This document shows, one piece after another, positions 50,989-61,335 of a DNA stretch of 64,000 nucleotides. The position numbers were made by a program, and so were the translations under genes. Source of the DNA: Chitinophagaceae bacterium DXS (GTDB taxonomy: Bacteria; Bacteroidota; Bacteroidia; Chitinophagales; Chitinophagaceae). Under the pieces are notes generated by a model. It was not told the DNA's origin. It made no database searches and saw nothing but the letters and a program-made list of their open reading frames with translations. The stretch's first letter is position 1. Every line of letters begins with the position of its first letter. The stretch lies in assembly GCA_030345135.1 (NCBI GenBank), contig CP128386.1, forward strand, positions 465,129-529,128, read 5' to 3'.

Positions 50989-52167
50989 ATGAAAAAAGTA
51001 AAGACTTTCTTTTTGTTGCTTGGTTCAACAGCAACTATTCTTATGTTTTGTTCGTGTACAAAAGAGCAACGTCCTGGCCCGGCTGGTAACGGAGACCAAA
51101 ACAATCCCGGCAGCACCAGCCTTAATGTCAACGTTACAACCGTTGCAGGAAAACGCGGCGAACGGGGCAATGCGGAGGATGGCAACGGTGTATCTGCGCG
51201 TTTTTGGAACCCCGGGAAGATGGTCTTCGACAGCCGTAACAATATGCTGTATATCGCAGATGGAAGCGTGATTAGGAGCATGGACATGCAATACAACGTG
51301 AGTACCTATGTGCCGTTGCGCATGTTGGGAAGTTCATTTAATGATATATTGGATATAGCACTCGCTCCTGGTAACGGTGGAAGCCTTTACGTAACTACAA
51401 AAGAAAATGACCTCTGGAAAATTGAACCGGATGGAGATCAGGCAAGCGCTATTAATATTATCAACAGGGTGTATAGCGGCAATGCAATTGGGTCCATGAA
51501 TTCCGGCGATCATTTTGATTTGGCCAGAGGATTGGCAACAGGCGCAAATGGGGAGATTTATTTCTTCAATCAATCCTGGGCCACTCTTCACCGGATCAGG
51601 CTTTCGTCCTTAACAGAAGGTGTAGTAGAAATATTTGCTGGCAAGGCAGAAAATAAAAGTGGTGGCGATGGTAATCCTTATCCGTTCCTGGACGGAAAAG
51701 GCGAGCTGGCAACTTTTGGCGCCAGGGTTTCGGATATAGCTTCCGATGCGAATGGAAATATTTATGTGGCTGACTTTGACAATAATCTGGTCCGTAAAAT
51801 TACTCCTGATGCAACGGTTACTTCTTTGTTCCCTTTCAAAACTCATGTAGGAGTTGATGTTGATGGGCCGATAGCGAAAGCAGAATCCAACAATGTGTTA
51901 CAAGTGGCAACCACAGATGATGGCAATTTCATTTTCTTTACCACTTACGGTTATGCCGGTAACAACCTCAATGCCCTCCGCATGGTAAGACCGGGAAAAG
52001 ACGTCATCACACTCGCAGGCTATTCCGGTCATGCTTCCTACGGTGATGGTCCCGGAACGACTGCCGGCCTCGGCGAAACCGGCGGCATTGCGGCAACTCC
52101 GGATGGTAAAACAATCTTTGTTTCTGAACCCGGACAAAAGGTGATCCGCAAGGTGACGATTGAGTAG
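50989..52167 (+). CDS. NHL-repeat lipoprotein
   Basis: A secreted protein of 392 residues; ATG 50989 gives a lipoprotein-like signal (KVKTFFLLLGSTATILMFCS followed by Cys), whereas the longer frame from 50845 has an unrelated leader. After a Gly/Asn-rich linker the body is an NHL-type beta-propeller: FWNPGKMVFDSRNNMLYIAD, FDLARGLATGANGEIYFFNQ, GARVSDIASDANGNIYVADF, NNLVRKITPDATVTSLF and GIAATPDGKTIFVSEPGQKV. NHL propellers bind carbohydrate, protein or RNA. It lies between the leftward signalling operon and the rightward utilisation locus but is separated from the latter by 222 bases, so it may not belong to it. Confidence 0.82.
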   Translation: MKKVKTFFLLLGSTATILMFCSCTKEQRPGPAGNGDQNNPGSTSLNVNVTTVAGKRGERGNAEDGNGVSARFWNPGKMVFDSRNNMLYIADGSVIRSMDMQYNVSTYVPLRMLGSSFNDILDIALAPGNGGSLYVTTKENDLWKIEPDGDQASAINIINRVYSGNAIGSMNSGDHFDLARGLATGANGEIYFFNQSWATLHRIRLSSLTEGVVEIFAGKAENKSGGDGNPYPFLDGKGELATFGARVSDIASDANGNIYVADFDNNLVRKITPDATVTSLFPFKTHVGVDVDGPIAKAESNNVLQVATTDDGNFIFFTTYGYAGNNLNALRMVRPGKDVITLAGYSGHASYGDGPGTTAGLGETGGIAATPDGKTIFVSEPGQKVIRKVTIE

Positions 52168-52389
52168 GTCAGGGAATTTTCCCGAAGCATTGGATGGAAA
52201 TTGTGTCCAATTGACATAACAGGTGTAGAAAAATAAGCAAACGTTTGCGTATTTGCCGGTTAGGCTATTTTTATACCTTTCTCTGCAGTTTGATAGTAAA
52301 AGAGTTCGTACCGCCGATTCAATGAATCTTAAGATAAGGATATAATTACTTCTACATGAGAATTATTAACTGCAACTAAGAACAAAAAA

Positions 52390-52995
52390 TTGCCTGCTTT
52401 GACTTTAACTGATAGTTGTGCCGATGAGCCTTTGATGCTGCAAATTTCTAAAGGCGATGAAAATGCGTTCCAGCAATTGTTTTATCAATACAAGGATAAG
52501 CTGTATGCTTTTGCTTTTCGTCTTACAGAATCTAATGAGACAGCTGAAGACATAGTGCACGATACTTTTCTAAAACTGTGGCTCAACAAAGAAAAACTGA
52601 CAGAAGTAAAAAATGTAAATGCCTACATATACAAGGCTGCACATAATAACATCTACAATGCCTTCCGCCGCAAGGCCAAAGAAACACTGATATTGTCTGA
52701 GCTGAAAAAAGAACTAAGTATTGAGGTCGATGATACGGACAACAGGATTTTGCTAAATGAAGCCCAATTACTTATTGACAATGCCATAGATAAGCTCACA
52801 CCGCAACAGCGTGAAGTTTTTAAAATGAGCAGAAAAGAAGGTTTAAAAACAGAAGAAATAGCGCAGCGGCTTAACATCTCACTCTTTACAGTGAAAAAAC
52901 ATTTGACTAATGCAATAAATTATTTGCGGAAAGAAGTGGCCAACTCTTACAGGCTTGAAGTAGTGCTTTTTGCCCTCTACATGTTAAGGCGCTGA
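52390..52995 (+). CDS. ECF sigma factor, Bacteroidota type
   Basis: A 201-residue sigma-70 factor of the extracytoplasmic-function group. Region 2 is seen at about residues 25-95 (FQQLFYQYKDKLYAFAFRLT, AEDIVHDTFLKLWLNKEKL) and region 4 at about 130-185 (LTPQQREVFKMSRKEGLKTE, EIAQRLNISLFTVKKHLTNA). The frame opens with TTG at 52390; the first in-frame ATG, at 52435, would cut into region 2, so TTG is kept but is uncertain. It is followed by a FecR-type anti-sigma gene and then susC with an STN domain, the standard order for a locus controlled by transmembrane signalling. Confidence 0.93.
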   Translation: MPALTLTDSCADEPLMLQISKGDENAFQQLFYQYKDKLYAFAFRLTESNETAEDIVHDTFLKLWLNKEKLTEVKNVNAYIYKAAHNNIYNAFRRKAKETLILSELKKELSIEVDDTDNRILLNEAQLLIDNAIDKLTPQQREVFKMSRKEGLKTEEIAQRLNISLFTVKKHLTNAINYLRKEVANSYRLEVVLFALYMLRR

Positions 52996-53195
52996 TTTTT
53001 TTAAAAAAAGTTTCTTTACAACTACTACCACTTTGCTTTTCATTTGTCTTACTTATATGTGGTTATTTTTTTGCCTGCATCATTGTCTAATTAAACGCAT
53101 AACGTTGGGCTGAAACCAAAATGTATTATTAAAAGATCAGGTTAATTGTTGAATAAGAAGACTCGTTCAACAAAGCTTGTAATAAATGTTGTTGA

Positions 53196-54374
53196 ATGTC
53201 GCCAAGATTAGCCTATCTGCTGGAGAAGTATTTGAACAAAACGCACACGGAACAAGAAATGCAGGAGCTTGCAGAAATTGTTCTCAATTCAGAACACGAT
53301 GAAGCGGTTGCGGAGTTGTTAGAAAAACGCTGGAATGAATCGCAGGCCCCTGAAGTTTTGTCAGAGCCTGTGTCGCAATCAATTGTTCGGTCAATTCTCA
53401 GCGCCGAAATACCCGGATCCAACTCAAAAAACAATAAGATAATCAGCATGATCTCACTGAAACGGCTTTGGGTTGCTGCTTCGGTTGTTTTGATTGTCGG
53501 AGTTGGTCTCTACCAGTTATTTTCCAACAGTGGAAGTGATGCTGATAAAAAACACGTGCCTGCTGTAGCTCAGGATGTTAAAGCTCCCGTGGGTAACAAA
53601 GCTGTGATTGTAATGAATGATGGAAGCAAGATTTCGTTGGATAGCATATCCGGGGCATCGATCTCCATTCAGGGTAATGTGAGCGTAACCAAAACAGGCG
53701 ATGGTCGCGTGGCGTATAGCGGAACTTCAGATGTCATAGTTAATAATACACTCATAAATCCGCGCGGCAGCAAGGTTGTAAATATCACCCTGCAGGATGG
53801 AACAGCCGTTTGGTTAAACAGTGAGAGTTCAATTAAATATCCTATTGCATTTACAGGCAAGGAACGGACTGTAGAGATAACGGGAGAAGCATACTTGGAA
53901 GTGGCAAAAGATCCCTCCAGGAAATTTATTGTAGTTACAAACGGTGCAAGAACAGAAGTGTTAGGAACGCACTTTAATGTAAATGCCTATGGTGATGCTG
54001 GACATACCAATATAACACTGCTTGAAGGAAGTATAAAAGTATTTAATAATGGTTCAGCGGCATTGCTTACGCCAAACCAGCAGGCGCAGTTGTACAGCGA
54101 CAGTAAGATCAATGTGATTGATCATGTTGAAGCAAGCGAAGTTGTTGCATGGAAAAACGGATTGTTTAGTTTCAACAGTCTTCCGTTAAAAAATATCATG
54201 CAGCAGCTGGAACGGTGGTACAATGTAACTGTGGTTTATGAAAATGTAACCAATACCAAACACTTCAGCGGCATCTTCAGCCGCAGCGATAATGTATCGG
54301 AAGTTTTAAAGGTGATGCAGTTGGCTGGCTTAAAGTTCAAAGTAGAAGGTGATAAAATTACTGTAACAGAATAA
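53196..54374 (+). CDS. FecR-type anti-sigma factor
   Basis: A 392-residue inner-membrane anti-sigma factor. The cytoplasmic N-terminal part (1-85, LEKYLNKTHTEQEMQELAEI) binds the sigma factor. A single membrane segment lies at about 90-108 (LWVAASVVLIVGVGLYQLF). The periplasmic FecR domain follows (about 180-300: NPRGSKVVNITLQDGTAVWL, FTGKERTVEITGEAYLEVAK, VLGTHFNVNAYGDAGHTNIT) and a C-terminal DUF4974 domain (NIMQQLERWYNVTVVYEN, FSGIFSRSDNVSEVLKVMQL). It receives the signal from the STN domain of the SusC encoded next and releases the ECF sigma factor. Confidence 0.94.
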   Translation: MSPRLAYLLEKYLNKTHTEQEMQELAEIVLNSEHDEAVAELLEKRWNESQAPEVLSEPVSQSIVRSILSAEIPGSNSKNNKIISMISLKRLWVAASVVLIVGVGLYQLFSNSGSDADKKHVPAVAQDVKAPVGNKAVIVMNDGSKISLDSISGASISIQGNVSVTKTGDGRVAYSGTSDVIVNNTLINPRGSKVVNITLQDGTAVWLNSESSIKYPIAFTGKERTVEITGEAYLEVAKDPSRKFIVVTNGARTEVLGTHFNVNAYGDAGHTNITLLEGSIKVFNNGSAALLTPNQQAQLYSDSKINVIDHVEASEVVAWKNGLFSFNSLPLKNIMQQLERWYNVTVVYENVTNTKHFSGIFSRSDNVSEVLKVMQLAGLKFKVEGDKITVTE

Positions 54375-54491
54375 ACAAAAGCTAAGATTTCAATACTTGT
54401 ATTTCTGCAAAAGAATTTGCGGATAACTCCGGTTTGCGTGTATCAGCTCACTTTTTTAGTATCAATTATTATGTAACCCAAAGGACAAACT

Positions 54492-57400
54492 ATGGATTCA
54501 AAGACGTATTGTTTTCTTCGGTTAGGAAAAAAGAAAACAATCAGCAAAACGCTACTGACTATGAGATTCATGATTTTTTTCTTATTGGCTGTAAGCTTGC
54601 AGGTTAATGCAAAAGGCTACAGTCAGAAAGTTTCAATCAATGAGAAAAATGCTTCTCTGAAACAGATTTTTAAATCAATCAACGTACAGGCTGGCTATCA
54701 TTTTTTTTATGAAGATGAACTCATCAGCAAAGCAGGTAAGATTGATATCAATGTAAAAGATATGCCTGTTGCAGAAGTGTTGAAGACATGTTTTAAAAAC
54801 ATGCCCTTTACTTTCACTATTTCGCAAAACACTATTGTTGTAGTGCCTGTTCCTCAAAAGAAAGAGCAACAAACAAGCGCCGTTCAAATGGTGCCTCAGG
54901 CTGCTTCGGTAATTGTTAAAGGAACAGTGAGAGATGAAAATGGCAAGCCTTTGGAAGGGGCTTCCATCAAGTTGAAGAGTGATGGCAGGGGAGTTGCGGC
55001 AGATGCAAACGGGGATTTTTCTCTTACAGTGCCGGATGCTTCCGCTGTGCTTGAGGTTTCTTATGTTGGATATGAAACTGCTGAAGTAAGCGTATCAGGA
55101 AGCACAACAGTGAACATTATTTTGAAGCAGGTTATTGCAAAAACTGAGGATGTGGTTATTGTTGCTTATGGCACACAAAAGAAAACGAATTTAACAGGAG
55201 CGGTTTCCACTGTGTCGGCAAAAGATTTGACTGACCGTCCTGTTACGAATGTTACAAATGCATTGCAGGGCAAGCTTTCCGGCGTAACTATTACAACCAA
55301 TAATGGCCAGCCGGGAAGAGATGGTGGTACTATTAATATCAGGGGTGTCGGCACGGGCCTTGGTGGTTCTCCTGCCGCTGCCGGTCCGATGGTAGTGGTG
55401 GATGGTGTGGTTGCATCTTTGGGTGAAGTAAATCCAAACGATATTGAAAGTATTACAGTACTTAAAGATGCCTCTTCTGCTGCTATCTACGGAGCAAGAG
55501 CTTCCAATGGTGTAATTCTTGTGACAACTAAAAAAGGTAGGAAAGGAAGTTTACAGATTAGCTATGATGGATATGCAGGTGTACAATCAATTACAAGAAA
55601 ACCCGATTTTTTACCATCATGGCAGCAGGCTCAATTGTACAATGAGGCACTGGTGAATGAAGGTGGTACTGCTAAATGGAGCGACCAGGATATTCAGTTG
55701 TTTAAAGATGGTACTGACCATACAGGTGCACATCCTAATACTGATTGGTTAGATCTGTTTTATTCAGAGCCAGGTTACCAGACAAGCAATAATATAAGCC
55801 TTAACGGAGGAGACGAGAAAACCAGGTACATGTTTTCCCTGGGATATTTTGATCAGAAAGGAAATGTGCCCAAGACAGAGTATGAGAAATACAATGTAAG
55901 ATTCAATATCAATTCACAGGTAACCAAAAAGTTTGCAATTAATGCTAATCTTGCTTATTTGTATGCTCCTTTTAAAGAGCCGGTGAGTACTTATGCAACC
56001 AGCTTTTCTCAAATTATCAGGCAAATCAATCGTGTCTCCAATACCGTTCCTTATAAATGGGAGAATGGAGCTTATGGATATGTTTCTGACGGATCTCCTA
56101 TGGCCTGGCTTGAGTCCGCTTCTTTTAATAAATGGCAGAATTATACGTTAACCGGCAATGTTGGATTAGATTATGCGCCGGTTAAAGGCCTGCATTTAAG
56201 ACCTTCATTTGCCTACAGGCTGGCAACAGGGCAGCAACAACAATTTGTAAGTGATATCCAATATTATCGCGGTGGGCCGGCAGGAACGCCTTTAACATCT
56301 ACAAAATACCAGGGCCCCAATAATTTAACCAACACAACGGACAGAACAACATACACCTTGTTGCAGATGCTTGCTGAATACGAAAAGAATCTTGGTTTGC
56401 ATCACTTCAGATTGTTGGCTGGCGCATCGCAGGAGTATTCTGTTTATAATAATTTCTCAGCCTATCGCCAGGGTTTTTTAAATAACTCCATCACACAGAT
56501 AAATGCGGCCCCGGCAGACGGACAGGTTGCAAAAGGATATGCAAACGATTGGGCATTGCAATCTGTTTTTGGCAGGTTTAACTATGACTTTGCTGATAAG
56601 TATTTGTTTGAAGCAAATGTCAGGTCGGATGGATCTTCACGCTTTGCTCAAGGTAAAAGATGGGGAACATTTCCTTCATTTTCTGCCGGATGGGTTATTT
56701 CGAAAGAGGTATTCTTTGATAACCTGAAAGATAAAATTAACCAGTTAAAGCTAAGGGCTTCATGGGGGCGCCTGGGTAATCAGCAGATCTCCAATTATCC
56801 AACTATCTCTACCGTTGCGCCAGGACAGGTTTATTCTTTCAACCAAAGCCTTGTGTCAGGCATCGCGCCCACAACCGGTGCTAACACCGACATTCAGTGG
56901 GAAACAACCGAGACTTACGGAGCTGGCATTGACGCATCTTTCCTTAGAAACAAACTGGCCGTATCATTCGATGTCTTTAATAAGAATACCGATAACATTT
57001 TAATGGTATTGCCGATTGGCGCGCCTTATGCGCTGAGTGCTCCTTTCCAGAATGCCGGTGCAATGACGAATAAAGGATTTGAACTTAATGTGGGTTGGAC
57101 CGATAATATTGGCAAAGTGAATTATTCACTCAACGGTAATGTGACCTATACAAAGAATACTGTTACCGATCTTAAAGGTGCAGGACCATTCATTGATGGA
57201 GGCACATTTTATGATGTGGGTTATCCTTTCAAATCGTTATTTGGCTTACAGGCAGAAGGAATTTATCAGTCACAGGATGACGTTTCCAAATCCGCAGTGC
57301 TTAATTCAAAAGTAGCTCCTGGTGATTTAAAGTATAAAGATCAAAATAAGGACGGTGTTATAGATGCAAAAGACAGGGTGTACCTGGGTTCCTATTTTCC

Positions 57401-57881
57401 AAAATATACGTTCGGTTTAACCGCTACTGCAGAATATAAAGGCTTCCAGCTTAGCTTGTTTTTCCAGGGAGCTGCAGCGGTTAAAGCCGCCGGAGGCAAT
57501 ATGATTGGAATGGTTGGTCCCGATGTACAAAAGCCAACTTCTGTGTTCCTCGACAGGTGGACTCCTGATCATCCTTCTAACGCTTTTCCAAGAGTCTGGT
57601 ATAAATACACACAAAACGATCCCAACACAAACCCATCTTCATTTTGGGTGAAGGATGCTTCATACATCCGTCTGAAAAATTTGATGCTGTCGTACAGTCT
57701 GCCAAAAAGCTGGATTGCTAAGGCACATTTAAGCAATGTGAAAATTTTCTATAGCGGACAAAACATTCTGACGTTTACAAAATTCTACAAATGGATAGAT
57801 CCTGAAGTTGGTTCTTCAGCCAGCATCTACAGCTATCCGCAGGTAATGGTTAATTCAATTGGTTTAAATGTTGCATTCTAA
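54492..57881 (+). CDS. susC: SusC/RagA TonB-linked transporter with STN domain
   Basis: A 1129-residue outer-membrane glycan transporter. A signal sequence (ends VNAKGYSQ) is followed by an STN domain (about 45-110, KNASLKQIFKSINVQAGYHF), which contacts FecR, then a carboxypeptidase-like domain (about 140-215, VKGTVRDENGKPLEGASIKL) and the TonB box/plug (VVIVAYGTQKKTNLTGAVST, VNPNDIESITVLKDASSAAI). The remainder is a 22-strand barrel ending in VNSIGLNVAF. It works with the SusD lid encoded 11 bases downstream. The STN domain makes it both importer and signal transducer for the local sigma factor. Confidence 0.96.
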   Translation: MDSKTYCFLRLGKKKTISKTLLTMRFMIFFLLAVSLQVNAKGYSQKVSINEKNASLKQIFKSINVQAGYHFFYEDELISKAGKIDINVKDMPVAEVLKTCFKNMPFTFTISQNTIVVVPVPQKKEQQTSAVQMVPQAASVIVKGTVRDENGKPLEGASIKLKSDGRGVAADANGDFSLTVPDASAVLEVSYVGYETAEVSVSGSTTVNIILKQVIAKTEDVVIVAYGTQKKTNLTGAVSTVSAKDLTDRPVTNVTNALQGKLSGVTITTNNGQPGRDGGTINIRGVGTGLGGSPAAAGPMVVVDGVVASLGEVNPNDIESITVLKDASSAAIYGARASNGVILVTTKKGRKGSLQISYDGYAGVQSITRKPDFLPSWQQAQLYNEALVNEGGTAKWSDQDIQLFKDGTDHTGAHPNTDWLDLFYSEPGYQTSNNISLNGGDEKTRYMFSLGYFDQKGNVPKTEYEKYNVRFNINSQVTKKFAINANLAYLYAPFKEPVSTYATSFSQIIRQINRVSNTVPYKWENGAYGYVSDGSPMAWLESASFNKWQNYTLTGNVGLDYAPVKGLHLRPSFAYRLATGQQQQFVSDIQYYRGGPAGTPLTSTKYQGPNNLTNTTDRTTYTLLQMLAEYEKNLGLHHFRLLAGASQEYSVYNNFSAYRQGFLNNSITQINAAPADGQVAKGYANDWALQSVFGRFNYDFADKYLFEANVRSDGSSRFAQGKRWGTFPSFSAGWVISKEVFFDNLKDKINQLKLRASWGRLGNQQISNYPTISTVAPGQVYSFNQSLVSGIAPTTGANTDIQWETTETYGAGIDASFLRNKLAVSFDVFNKNTDNILMVLPIGAPYALSAPFQNAGAMTNKGFELNVGWTDNIGKVNYSLNGNVTYTKNTVTDLKGAGPFIDGGTFYDVGYPFKSLFGLQAEGIYQSQDDVSKSAVLNSKVAPGDLKYKDQNKDGVIDAKDRVYLGSYFPKYTFGLTATAEYKGFQLSLFFQGAAAVKAAGGNMIGMVGPDVQKPTSVFLDRWTPDHPSNAFPRVWYKYTQNDPNTNPSSFWVKDASYIRLKNLMLSYSLPKSWIAKAHLSNVKIFYSGQNILTFTKFYKWIDPEVGSSASIYSYPQVMVNSIGLNVAF

Positions 57882-57891
57882 AATTTGAACG

Positions 57892-59490
57892 ATGAAAAAA
57901 ACAATAATATTTCTTTTGGCATCAGCTGTTTTCATAGGCTGTAAAAAAGACTTTTTAAATACAGCGCCTTTAGATGCATATAGTAACACAACTTTATGGA
58001 AGTCGCAGAATGATGCCCTCGCCGCATTAAATGGCTGTTATAGCGGTTGGGAATATGGCGATAATGTTGTGTACGATGACTGTATTACAGATAACGCTTA
58101 TGATCAGTTTCCCTGGGAAGGATATGAAACATTTGCTTCCGGATTATCTACACCAAGCAACCCGGGAATAAACAAATATGATTACACAACCATTCAAAGG
58201 TGTAATTGGTTCCTCGATAATATTGAGAACGTAACCGCAAATATTGATGCAACGATCAAAGAAAGAATGAAGGCAGAGGCAAGATTTTTGAGAGCCTATC
58301 GGTACTTTATTTTGAGCCAGAATTATGGTGATGTGCCTTTTGTGGAACATGCAATAAGCCCGGCTGAAGCCAACAGCATTAAGCAAACACCAAAAGCTAC
58401 GATCACTGATTTTGTACTTGCAGAATTGCAGGCAATTGCACCTGCGTTGCCGGTAAGCTATACGGGTAGCGATATTGGCAGAATTACACGCGGTGCAGCA
58501 TTGGCATTAAAAGCAAGGATAGAATTGTTCAATGGGAAATATGCTGAGTGTATTGCAACAACGCGACAGTTAATGACATCGCCTTTCTCCTACAGTCTCT
58601 ATCCCAATTATGGCGAAATGTTCCGTCCGCAAAATGCAGACAACCGGGAAGTGATTCTCGATGCGCAGTACCTGGTGAATACCAACAGCGCATGGGTGTT
58701 GATTGTTCTGGCTCCAAATTCATTCGGAGGCTGGAGTTCGGTTGCTCCAACGCAATCATTAATTGATTCATATGAAACGATTAATGGAAAAACAATTCAA
58801 CAGGATCCATCTTACAATCCGGCGCAGCCTTACAGCAATAGGGACCCAAGATTGGAAGCAAGTATTATAAGACCTGCAAGCTTTTATATGAACACTTATT
58901 TCGATCCGCTGAGTTCAGGTTCGCCTGATGCCCGTGGTAATAATAACGCTTCTCCAACAGGCTACAACTTTAAAAAATACATTCAGAATCTGGATGATTT
59001 TAACGGAACAAGTTATGGCTCCGGTGATATTAGCAACACCGGCCAGACATTCATTGTTATCCGTTACGCCGAAGTGCTGTTGACTTATGCTGAAGCCAAG
59101 ATCGAAGCCAACCAAATTGATCAGAGCGTGTACAATGCCATCAATACCGTAAGAAACAGGGTGGGAATGCCATCCGTAACATCTGCAATGTATCCGGATC
59201 AAACATCGCTTCGCACGTTGGTAAGGAGAGAAAGAAGAGTAGAGTTAGCCGGAGAAGGTTTGCGTTGGTATGACGTTCAACGCTGGAAGATTGCGACAAC
59301 AGCTATGTCCGGCAATGTATATGGCTGTCCTGATGGAACAGTGAATACTTCTACCGGAGCGCTTACAATAACACCCAATACGAATATCAATATAGGTAGC
59401 AGGGAATTTAAAGACAAGAATTACCTGTGGCCAATCCCTCAAAAAGAAATTGATATTAATAAAGATCTTATTCAGAATAAAGACTACTAA
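57892..59490 (+). CDS. susD: SusD/RagB glycan-binding lipoprotein
   Basis: A 532-residue surface lipoprotein. Lipobox Cys17 lies in FIGCKKDFL, then the usual NTAP segment. The TPR-rich helical body (RMKAEARFLRAYRYFILSQN, YGDVPFVEHAISPAEANSIK, GAALALKARIELFNGKYAEC) and the C-terminal RREFELAGEG-like block (RRERRVELAGEGLRWYDVQR) with the closing IPQKEIDINKDLIQNKDY are standard for SusD. It caps the SusC barrel and binds the polysaccharide. It starts 11 bases after susC and ends at a strong terminator, so the two genes form a closed unit. Confidence 0.96.
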   Translation: MKKTIIFLLASAVFIGCKKDFLNTAPLDAYSNTTLWKSQNDALAALNGCYSGWEYGDNVVYDDCITDNAYDQFPWEGYETFASGLSTPSNPGINKYDYTTIQRCNWFLDNIENVTANIDATIKERMKAEARFLRAYRYFILSQNYGDVPFVEHAISPAEANSIKQTPKATITDFVLAELQAIAPALPVSYTGSDIGRITRGAALALKARIELFNGKYAECIATTRQLMTSPFSYSLYPNYGEMFRPQNADNREVILDAQYLVNTNSAWVLIVLAPNSFGGWSSVAPTQSLIDSYETINGKTIQQDPSYNPAQPYSNRDPRLEASIIRPASFYMNTYFDPLSSGSPDARGNNNASPTGYNFKKYIQNLDDFNGTSYGSGDISNTGQTFIVIRYAEVLLTYAEAKIEANQIDQSVYNAINTVRNRVGMPSVTSAMYPDQTSLRTLVRRERRVELAGEGLRWYDVQRWKIATTAMSGNVYGCPDGTVNTSTGALTITPNTNINIGSREFKDKNYLWPIPQKEIDINKDLIQNKDY

Positions 59491-59494
59491 TTTT

Positions 59495-59540
59495 AAAGAA
59501 ACCGGCCGAAGTAGTTCATCTCTGGCCGGTTTCTTTATTT
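59495..59540 (+). terminator. susD terminator
   Basis: AAAGAAACCGGCC (59495-59507) pairs perfectly with GGCCGGTTTCTTT (59524-59536), followed by ATTT. Downstream enzymes must be read by read-through or their own promoter. Confidence 0.85.
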
Positions 59541-59704
59541 AGTCATTGCTGTAAAAATGTTCGTTTTAGAACGAATGCTTCAAATCCCAACCCTCAATAA
59601 CTTTGTCAAAAAAAAGCATATCGAAAAGTATTTGCCGGAAATAAAAGGTTAAAAAAAACATTGCAGCCCTATCCCTTATTTATTGAATTTTACACAACTC
59701 CTGT

Positions 59705-61324
59705 ATGTATAAACAACGTATACAAGTAATTGTAATTTTTCTTCTGTGTATTTCATCTCTAAAAACTGTTGCTCAGCAAAAGAGTTTGACTCGAAAATGG
59801 ACACCCGACAACGGCGATGGTACTTACAAAAATCCTATCCTGTGGGGCGATTGGCCCGATCCGGATATTATTCGTGTAGGCGAAGATTTTTACTTTGTTT
59901 CAACCAGCATGCATTATGTACCGGGTTGCCCGATTTTACATTCCAAGGACCTTGTGAACTGGGAGATTTCGGGCTATGCCGTGGACAGATACAATGAAGA
60001 TCCACGCTATGACCTGCATGGAGGAAATATGTATTTGCGTGGTTCATGGGCAGCGACGATCAGGCATCATAACGGTTTGTTTTATGTTGGATTTTGTACG
60101 CCGGCATGGGACAAAGAAAAAGGTAACTTCTCCATTTGTATCTCAAAAGATATCAAAGGTCCGTGGACAAGAACAATATTCCCCGAATACCTTTATGACC
60201 CGGGATTGTTTTTTGATGACGATGGAAAAGTATATGTGGTGCACGGCCAGGGAAAATTGTATGTAACGGAGCTTGCAGCCGACGTTCGTTCAACTGTTGG
60301 GCAGGCTAAGCTTATCTGGAGTGAGCGTATTGAAAAGCCTCAGGGTTCAACTGCTCCTTATAATGCTTATGGTATGGAAGGCTCGCATGTGTATAAGGTA
60401 AATGGCTATTACTATATTACTTGCCCGGCTGGAGGAACGGAAGGCTGGCAAGTGTGTTTGCGCAGTAAGAACATCTACGGGCCTTATGAAAAGAAAGTAA
60501 TTGTTCAGGATGAAAGCTCATACCCGTATAATGGTTTGCATCAGGGCGGCATGGTTCAGTTGAAAGATAGTAGTTGGTGGTTCATGATCATGCAGGATAG
60601 GGGAGCAATAGGGAGAGTTGCGCACCTGGAGCCTGTTGTCTGGAAAGACAACTGGCCAATGATTGGCGAAAATGGAAATGGTAAAGGTGTATTGAATTAC
60701 AAAAAGCCAATTGAAGGAAATAAAACTTCAATAAAAATTCCTGCAACTACTGATGAGTTTAATGTGTCTCAATTGGGACTTCAATGGCAATGGAATCACA
60801 ATCCCGATAATTCCAAATGGTCTCTTACCGAAAGAAAAGGCTATATGCGCCTGCATGCCGGATTTGCGGCTGAGTTAACAACCGCGCGCAACACCCTTAC
60901 ACAAAGAGTGCAAGGGCCATATTCAGAAGCAACGGTAGAAATGGATGTGACAGGTTTGAAAGATGGTAATGTTGCCGGCTTTGGAATTTTTCAATCGCCA
61001 TACGCATACATTGCTATCAAAAAACAAGGTAATTCAAATAGTCTTGTCGTGGTGAATAATGGAACTGTTGTAGATATCATTCCCGGGTTCAATCATAAAA
61101 AAATCTGGATAAAAGCAACCGCTACAGATAAAGGGTTTAAAGGAAATTTCTTCTACAGTATTGACGGAAAGAAATTCATTCCATTTGGCAATACGCTCAA
61201 TATGGGACTGGGATATGATTGGACTGCCAACCGTTTTGCTTTGTTGAATTTTAGCACGACAGAAGATGGTGTGGATGGTTATGCAGATTTTAACTGGTTC
61301 AGATTTCACGGTGTTAATGAATAA
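59705..61324 (+). CDS. Secreted GH43 enzyme with C-terminal beta-sandwich
   Basis: A 539-residue secreted enzyme (signal peptide ends TVAQQ). The GH43 five-bladed propeller (about 40-345) opens with GDWPDPDIIRVGEDFYFVST, where D52 is the likely base, and contains YLYDPGLFFDDDGKVYVVHG and the general-acid segment NAYGMEGSHVYKVNGYYY. Residues about 355-535 form a DUF1349/GH43_C2-type concanavalin-like domain (LGLQWQWNHNPDNSKWSLTE, GPYSEATVEMDVTGLKDGN). This two-domain layout is typical of beta-xylosidases and alpha-L-arabinofuranosidases of GH43 subfamilies 10-12. It is the first enzyme after susD. Confidence 0.92.
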   Translation: MYKQRIQVIVIFLLCISSLKTVAQQKSLTRKWTPDNGDGTYKNPILWGDWPDPDIIRVGEDFYFVSTSMHYVPGCPILHSKDLVNWEISGYAVDRYNEDPRYDLHGGNMYLRGSWAATIRHHNGLFYVGFCTPAWDKEKGNFSICISKDIKGPWTRTIFPEYLYDPGLFFDDDGKVYVVHGQGKLYVTELAADVRSTVGQAKLIWSERIEKPQGSTAPYNAYGMEGSHVYKVNGYYYITCPAGGTEGWQVCLRSKNIYGPYEKKVIVQDESSYPYNGLHQGGMVQLKDSSWWFMIMQDRGAIGRVAHLEPVVWKDNWPMIGENGNGKGVLNYKKPIEGNKTSIKIPATTDEFNVSQLGLQWQWNHNPDNSKWSLTERKGYMRLHAGFAAELTTARNTLTQRVQGPYSEATVEMDVTGLKDGNVAGFGIFQSPYAYIAIKKQGNSNSLVVVNNGTVVDIIPGFNHKKIWIKATATDKGFKGNFFYSIDGKKFIPFGNTLNMGLGYDWTANRFALLNFSTTEDGVDGYADFNWFRFHGVNE

Positions 61325-61335
61325 TATAGTAAATA